The notes beneath the pieces were generated by a model that made no database searches, was not told the origin of the DNA, and worked only from the letters and a program-made list of their open reading frames with translations. Shown one piece after another: positions 14,149 to 17,486 of a DNA stretch of 17,486 nt. The translations under genes were made by a program, and so were the position numbers. The stretch's first letter is position 1. Each line of letters starts with the position of its first letter. Origin of the DNA: Rhodoluna sp. (GTDB taxonomy: Bacteria > Actinomycetota > Actinomycetes > Actinomycetales > Microbacteriaceae); assembly GCA_026393335.1 (NCBI GenBank), contig JAPLAJ010000164.1:1-17486 (forward strand). Direction: 5' to 3'.

Positions 14149-15348
14149 ATGATGTCAGATTCCCTAAGCGCTAGGCAAGCCAAGCTATTGGCTTTACATG
14201 CCTGTGGGCTGGACTCTAGGCAGGATAAGAGCGTCCTAGATGTGATTACCCGCTTTGGAATGTTACAGATCGACAGCGTCAATGTGTTTGAGAGAGCCCA
14301 TTACATGCCACTGTTTAGCCGTCTAGGGGCTTATGACAAGAAGGAACTTGATTCTCTTACCGGAGGTAAGAATCCAACCCTGATTGAGTATTGGGCTCAC
14401 CAAGCTAGCTTCATCAAGACTGAAGACTTTCCTCTTTTTGACTGGCGTATGCAGTGGTATCGAGATAGAGCCAGTCAAAAAGACAGCTTTGAAAAAGAGA
14501 ACAAGAAACTCATTACCTGGATAAAAGCAGAACTAAAGGCAAATGGACCGATGACCTCTAGCCAGTTTGAACATGAAGAGAACAAGAGACAGGGTTCTTG
14601 GTGGGGTTGGAGCAATGTGAAAAGAGCTTTAGAGCGAATGATTTTCCAAGGAGAACTGATTGCTGCTGGAAGACAGAACTTCAGCAGAATTTATGCTCTT
14701 CCTGAACAAGTTATACCCACCAAGATTCTCAACAAGAGCGTTGATCACATCAAAGCCCAAGAGCTTCTTATATCTAATGCTTCAAGACTTATGGGTGTTG
14801 GAACTATCAAAGACATTGCCAATGTTTACTGTCAAAACACAACTGAAGTCAAGCCAATACTTGCTTCTCTCCTTGAACAAGGAGTCATCCAAGAAGTAAC
14901 AGTTGAGAACTGGAAAGATAAAGCCTTTATTCATAAAGACTTTATTGATTACAACTTCAAAGAGATAAAACCTTCACTTACTACTGTGCTCTCCCCCTTT
15001 GACCCACTTACCTGGCAAAGAGAAAGAGCTCTAAGAATCTTTAACTTTGATTACCGTATAGAGATCTATACTCCTGAACCAAAGAGAATCTATGGCTATT
15101 ACAGCCTGCCAACACTTCATAAAGACAACCTGGTAGCAAGAATAGATCTCAAGTCAGATAGACAAAGCAAAACCCTCTTAGTTCAATCTGCTTGGCATGA
15201 AAAACACCTAACCCCTAAAGAGGTTCAAACATCAGCTAAAGCCATAACTAAGCACTTAGTTGATGTTAGGAAGTGGCAAGGTCTTGATAGTGTTCAGGTT
15301 AAACCAAAAGGTAACCTGAAACTAGAACTTCCCACCAATCGCGCCTAG
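14149..15348 (+). CDS. YcaQ/AlkX-family winged-helix DNA glycosylase
   Basis: A 399-residue protein of the HTH_42 (formerly DUF1006) family, whose studied members excise alkylated bases and unhook interstrand DNA crosslinks. The N-terminal segment LSARQAKLLALHA is typical. It is followed by the catalytic-loop motif Q40-I-D42 in GMLQIDSVNVFERAHY, the QxD form of E. coli YcaQ (AlkX) rather than the QxQ form of Streptomyces AlkZ. Other family landmarks are IEYWAHQASF (about 79-88), WWGW (150-153) and LSPFDPLTWQRER in the C-terminal half. AAGGA precedes two adjacent ATG codons (14149, 14152); either may be used. The 3' end overlaps htpX by 27 bp, tail to tail. Confidence 0.85.
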   Translation: MMSDSLSARQAKLLALHACGLDSRQDKSVLDVITRFGMLQIDSVNVFERAHYMPLFSRLGAYDKKELDSLTGGKNPTLIEYWAHQASFIKTEDFPLFDWRMQWYRDRASQKDSFEKENKKLITWIKAELKANGPMTSSQFEHEENKRQGSWWGWSNVKRALERMIFQGELIAAGRQNFSRIYALPEQVIPTKILNKSVDHIKAQELLISNASRLMGVGTIKDIANVYCQNTTEVKPILASLLEQGVIQEVTVENWKDKAFIHKDFIDYNFKEIKPSLTTVLSPFDPLTWQRERALRIFNFDYRIEIYTPEPKRIYGYYSLPTLHKDNLVARIDLKSDRQSKTLLVQSAWHEKHLTPKEVQTSAKAITKHLVDVRKWQGLDSVQVKPKGNLKLELPTNRA

Positions 15349-16209
15349 GCGTTCTATTCTCTTGTCCAGTGGTGGGTGGGTTGAGAATAGTCTTTCTGCA
15401 ACAGAAGGCTTTACTGGATCGCTGATATACATATGAGCCATAGATGAAGAAGCTTTTCTCATCGGACGACCGTAGTCTCTTAGCTTTCCTAGAGCACCTT
15501 GTAATCCTTCAGGGAATCTAGTGATTTCAGCTCCTGATGCATCAGCTAAATACTCTCGCTGTCTTGAGACAGCGGCACTAACAATAGGCCCGATCAGTGC
15601 TGAGATGATCCAGGCAACGATACCGATGGCAATCAGGAATATGGCCAACTGACCGCTGTCCTTGTTTCTCGAGTTACCTGAGTAGAAAGCCATTCTTAGG
15701 AAGAAGTCGGCCAAGATACCAACAGCGCTTACTAAACCAAAGACGATAGTTGAAACTCTGATGTCATAGTTCTTGACGTGAGCCATCTCGTGAGCCATTA
15801 CACCTTGAAGTTCATTGTCATCCATGATGGCAAGTAGTCCTGTGGTTGCAGCTACTACTGCGTGCTTAGGATCTCTTCCTGATGCAAATGCATTAGGAGC
15901 TTCATCTTTGATCAGATAAACCTTAGGCATTGGCATGCCTTCTGAGATTGAAATGTTTTCAACTGTTCGCCAAAGTCTTGGGTTATCTGCTTTAGTGATT
16001 TCAATAGCACCAGATGCTGCAACAGCGAAAGCTCCAGCTGCGTAGTACTGGATCAAAGCATAGAGAGCAACAAAGCCAATAATCATAAAGGCTGAAGAAC
16101 CATAGCCGGTTACATAACCGGCATAGGTTGCTAAGCCTCCAATAAGGAGAACAAACAAGATGATTATGAAGACAGTGTTGCGCTTGTTAGCAGCTATCGC
16201 TGAATACAT
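15322..16209 (-). CDS. htpX: M48-family membrane zinc metalloprotease HtpX
   Basis: A 295-residue membrane protease that degrades damaged membrane proteins. Two N-terminal membrane helices (about 13-34 and 39-60) are followed by the zinc motif HEMAH (140-144) with catalytic E141. The third zinc ligand is E219 in SRQREYLADASGAE. Further hydrophobic segments at about 152-172 and 187-212 lie between the two motifs, as in the family. The C-terminus has the usual FSTHPPLDKRIERL. Length is standard. It starts 23 nt after the lemA stop, with AGGA 8 nt before its ATG, so the two form an operon. Confidence 0.94.
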   Translation of the reverse strand: MYSAIAANKRNTVFIIILFVLLIGGLATYAGYVTGYGSSAFMIIGFVALYALIQYYAAGAFAVAASGAIEITKADNPRLWRTVENISISEGMPMPKVYLIKDEAPNAFASGRDPKHAVVAATTGLLAIMDDNELQGVMAHEMAHVKNYDIRVSTIVFGLVSAVGILADFFLRMAFYSGNSRNKDSGQLAIFLIAIGIVAWIISALIGPIVSAAVSRQREYLADASGAEITRFPEGLQGALGKLRDYGRPMRKASSSMAHMYISDPVKPSVAERLFSTHPPLDKRIERLGAIGGKF

Positions 16210-16232
16210 TTAGTAATTCCTAAAATAAGGTT

Positions 16233-16799
16233 TTAGAACTTAACCTGAGGAGCGTTCTGAATGGTTGCTAGATCTGCAACTTCATAGAATGCACGCTCAA
16301 CAAATCCAAGACCCTTAGCAAAGAATGAGTTAGGCCATACCTGGATCTTGGTGTTTAGTTCACGAACTCCACCGTTATAGAAACGACGAGCAGACATAAT
16401 CTTGTCTTCGGTGTCAGATAGCTCTGCCTGAAGAGATAGGAAGTTCTGGCTTGCCTGCAAAACTGGATACGCTTCTGCAACTGCGAATAAAGACTTCAAT
16501 GCACCCTGCAGCATGTTCTCGGCTTCGGCTGCCTTAGCTGGGTCAGCAAGTGCTCCACCTGAAATGGTAGCTGCTCTTGCCTTAGTTACATTCTCAAAAA
16601 CTTGAGCTTCGTGCTTGGCATAACCCTTAACTGTTTCAATAAGGTTAGGAATTAGATCTGCTCTGCGCTTGAGCTGAACAGTGATATCGCTCCAAGCCTC
16701 ATCAACACGAACGTTTAGACGAACCAAACCGTTTCGCATGGCTACAAACCAAATGCCGCCAATTACTAGAACAGCTAGAACAACCAACAGAATTTCCAT
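16233..16799 (-). CDS. lemA: LemA family protein
   Basis: A 188-residue protein with an N-terminal membrane anchor (about 3-20), a short basic tail, and a long helical domain. Family hallmarks are RVDEAWSDI (31-39), RRADLIPNLI (45-54) and ETVKGYAKHE (55-64), with the SARRFYNGGVRELN segment towards the C-terminus. The molecular role of LemA is not settled; pairing with an M48 protease, as here, is very common and suggests a shared job in envelope protein quality control. AAGGAGAT lies 5 nt before the ATG, the strongest ribosome-binding site in the window. A 5-bp hairpin (16817-16831) precedes it. Confidence 0.93.
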   Translation of the reverse strand: MEILLVVLAVLVIGGIWFVAMRNGLVRLNVRVDEAWSDITVQLKRRADLIPNLIETVKGYAKHEAQVFENVTKARAATISGGALADPAKAAEAENMLQGALKSLFAVAEAYPVLQASQNFLSLQAELSDTEDKIMSARRFYNGGVRELNTKIQVWPNSFFAKGLGFVERAFYEVADLATIQNAPQVKF

Positions 16800-16903
16800 T
16801 ACATCTCCTTGATAGGACCGCAGTAAGCGGTAATGGAATAAGCCTAGGGTTTAGCGGGCCTGATTGGGGCTAATCACAGTAATCTCTAAGCGAACTATTA
16901 CGG

Positions 16904-16976
16904 TGCCCCCAGTGGGACTCGAACCCACACTGGGACGATTTTAAGTCGTCTGCCTCTGCCATTGGGCTATGGGGGC
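16904..16976 (-). tRNA. tRNA with anticodon UAA (Leu by decoding), short variable loop
   Basis: A complete 73-nt cloverleaf. The acceptor arms GCCCCCA and TGGGGGC pair fully. The D arm has GCC/GGC. The anticodon arm GACGA/TCGTC encloses CTTAAAA, giving anticodon UAA, which reads the Leu codon UUA. The T arm GTGGG/CCCAC has loop TTCGAGT. The discriminator base is A73, as LeuRS needs. The variable region is only 5 nt, whereas bacterial tRNA-Leu normally has a long variable arm. The 3' CCA is not encoded (CCG follows). It lies 18 nt after the NDH-2 gene on the same strand. Confidence 0.9.
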
Positions 16977-16994
16977 GCACCTATTTAGTTCTTA

Positions 16995-17486
16995 TTAAGC
17001 CTTAGGGCGTGATGCCCAGGTCTCAAAGATCTGGCGAGGGTTCTCGGTAGCAGCAATAGAAACAATGTCACGCTTGAAGATGAAGTTAGATACCCAGCCC
17101 ATGATTACTCTGTGCTTACGCTCAAACATAGGCATAGCTAGACCATGGTAAACACGGTGAGCACACCAAGCTAAGAAGCCCTTTAGAACAATGTTTCCTG
17201 ATTGGAACACACCGTTGTATAGACCAAGACCAGCAACTGCTCCTGCGTTCTTGTGCTTGTATTCCAAGATGCCTTCGTTACGCAAAGTAGAAACTAGGTT
17301 CTTAGCAAGTAGCTTGCCCTGACGCACAGCGTGCTGAGCGTTAGGAACACAGAAGCCACCCACTCCACCACCAGATAGATCTGGAACAGCTGCGACATCT
17401 CCTGCAGTCCAAGCACCTTCTAGCGCTTGACCATCTTTGTTTACTTGAAGTGTTGGAAGAGCTGCAATTCTGCCGCGGTCATCTAG
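16995..17486 (-). CDS. ndh: Type II NADH dehydrogenase (NDH-2), C-terminal part (5' end outside the window)
   Basis: The frame is open to the window edge, giving 163 residues of a FAD-dependent oxidoreductase that is normally about 400-470 long; the N-terminal Rossmann folds lie outside. The GTG at 17363 is internal. Visible features are the FAD-binding segment AWTAGDVAAVPD, then PNAQHAVRQGKLLAKNL, which carries the quinone-site AQxAxQ-like motif of NDH-2 enzymes, and the C-terminal membrane-binding region with FLAWCAHRVYH and FKRDIVSI. Such enzymes pass electrons from NADH to quinone without proton pumping, at the inner face of the membrane. Other FAD/NAD-linked reductases are possible, but the C-terminal half fits NDH-2 best. 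Confidence 0.8.
   Translation of the reverse strand, partial: LDDRGRIAALPTLQVNKDGQALEGAWTAGDVAAVPDLSGGGVGGFCVPNAQHAVRQGKLLAKNLVSTLRNEGILEYKHKNAGAVAGLGLYNGVFQSGNIVLKGFLAWCAHRVYHGLAMPMFERKHRVIMGWVSNFIFKRDIVSIAATENPRQIFETWASRPKA

Noticed and set aside
1..17486. CRISPR array, insertion sequence or transposase gene
   Set aside because: No spaced direct-repeat array, terminal inverted repeats or transposase-like product was seen.

Overview
The window looks like a moderately low-GC actinobacterium. Gene content and order match the actinobacterial block fumC - phoH2 - uppS - hlyIII - (small membrane protein) - DUF4307 - greA, which I recall from Mycobacterium tuberculosis as Rv1098c to Rv1080c. AT-leaning codons, tight packing and convergent genes overlapping by 4 to 27 bp suggest a streamlined member of the Microbacteriaceae, such as the freshwater Rhodoluna/Aquiluna ('Luna') group. 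The family placement is inference.

Layout. 1-834: 3' part of class II fumarase (+). 818-3565: a minus-strand run of uppS, a PIN-PhoH gene (phoH2) and a short A24 prepilin peptidase. 3623-5556: hlyIII (+), a small membrane protein (-), a DUF4307 protein (+), a terminator and greA (+). This part is collinear with the mycobacterial order except that mca (mycothiol S-conjugate amidase) is missing. 5616-12118: an insertion-like module on the minus strand, made of a 2057-residue secreted RHS/YD-repeat protein followed 17 nt later by a small three-helix membrane protein. 12280-13533: ilvA (-). 13534-14148: about 600 nt with at most one doubtful small ORF. 14149-15348: a YcaQ/AlkX-type DNA glycosylase gene (+). 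15322-16799: lemA-htpX operon (-). 16904-16976: a tRNA with anticodon UAA (-). 16995-17486: C-terminal part of a type II NADH dehydrogenase (-).

The most interesting locus is the RHS module. It has the layout of a Gram-positive polymorphic toxin system (WapA/WapI-like): signal peptide, DNRLRE-like domain, Ig/Fn3-like region, RHS shell, a degenerate PxxxxDPxGL boundary at residues 1894-1903, and a 154-residue tip that I cannot assign. The tip contains no histidine. The downstream three-helix protein is the natural immunity candidate. The module lies between imperfect copies of a 9-bp direct repeat, and its coding strand changes composition sharply along its length.

Other points of interest are a tRNA that decodes UUA but has a short (class I) variable loop instead of the long arm expected of tRNA-Leu, and closely packed divergent promoters that look leaderless, one pair of which shares overlapping -10 hexamers in a 16-nt gap.
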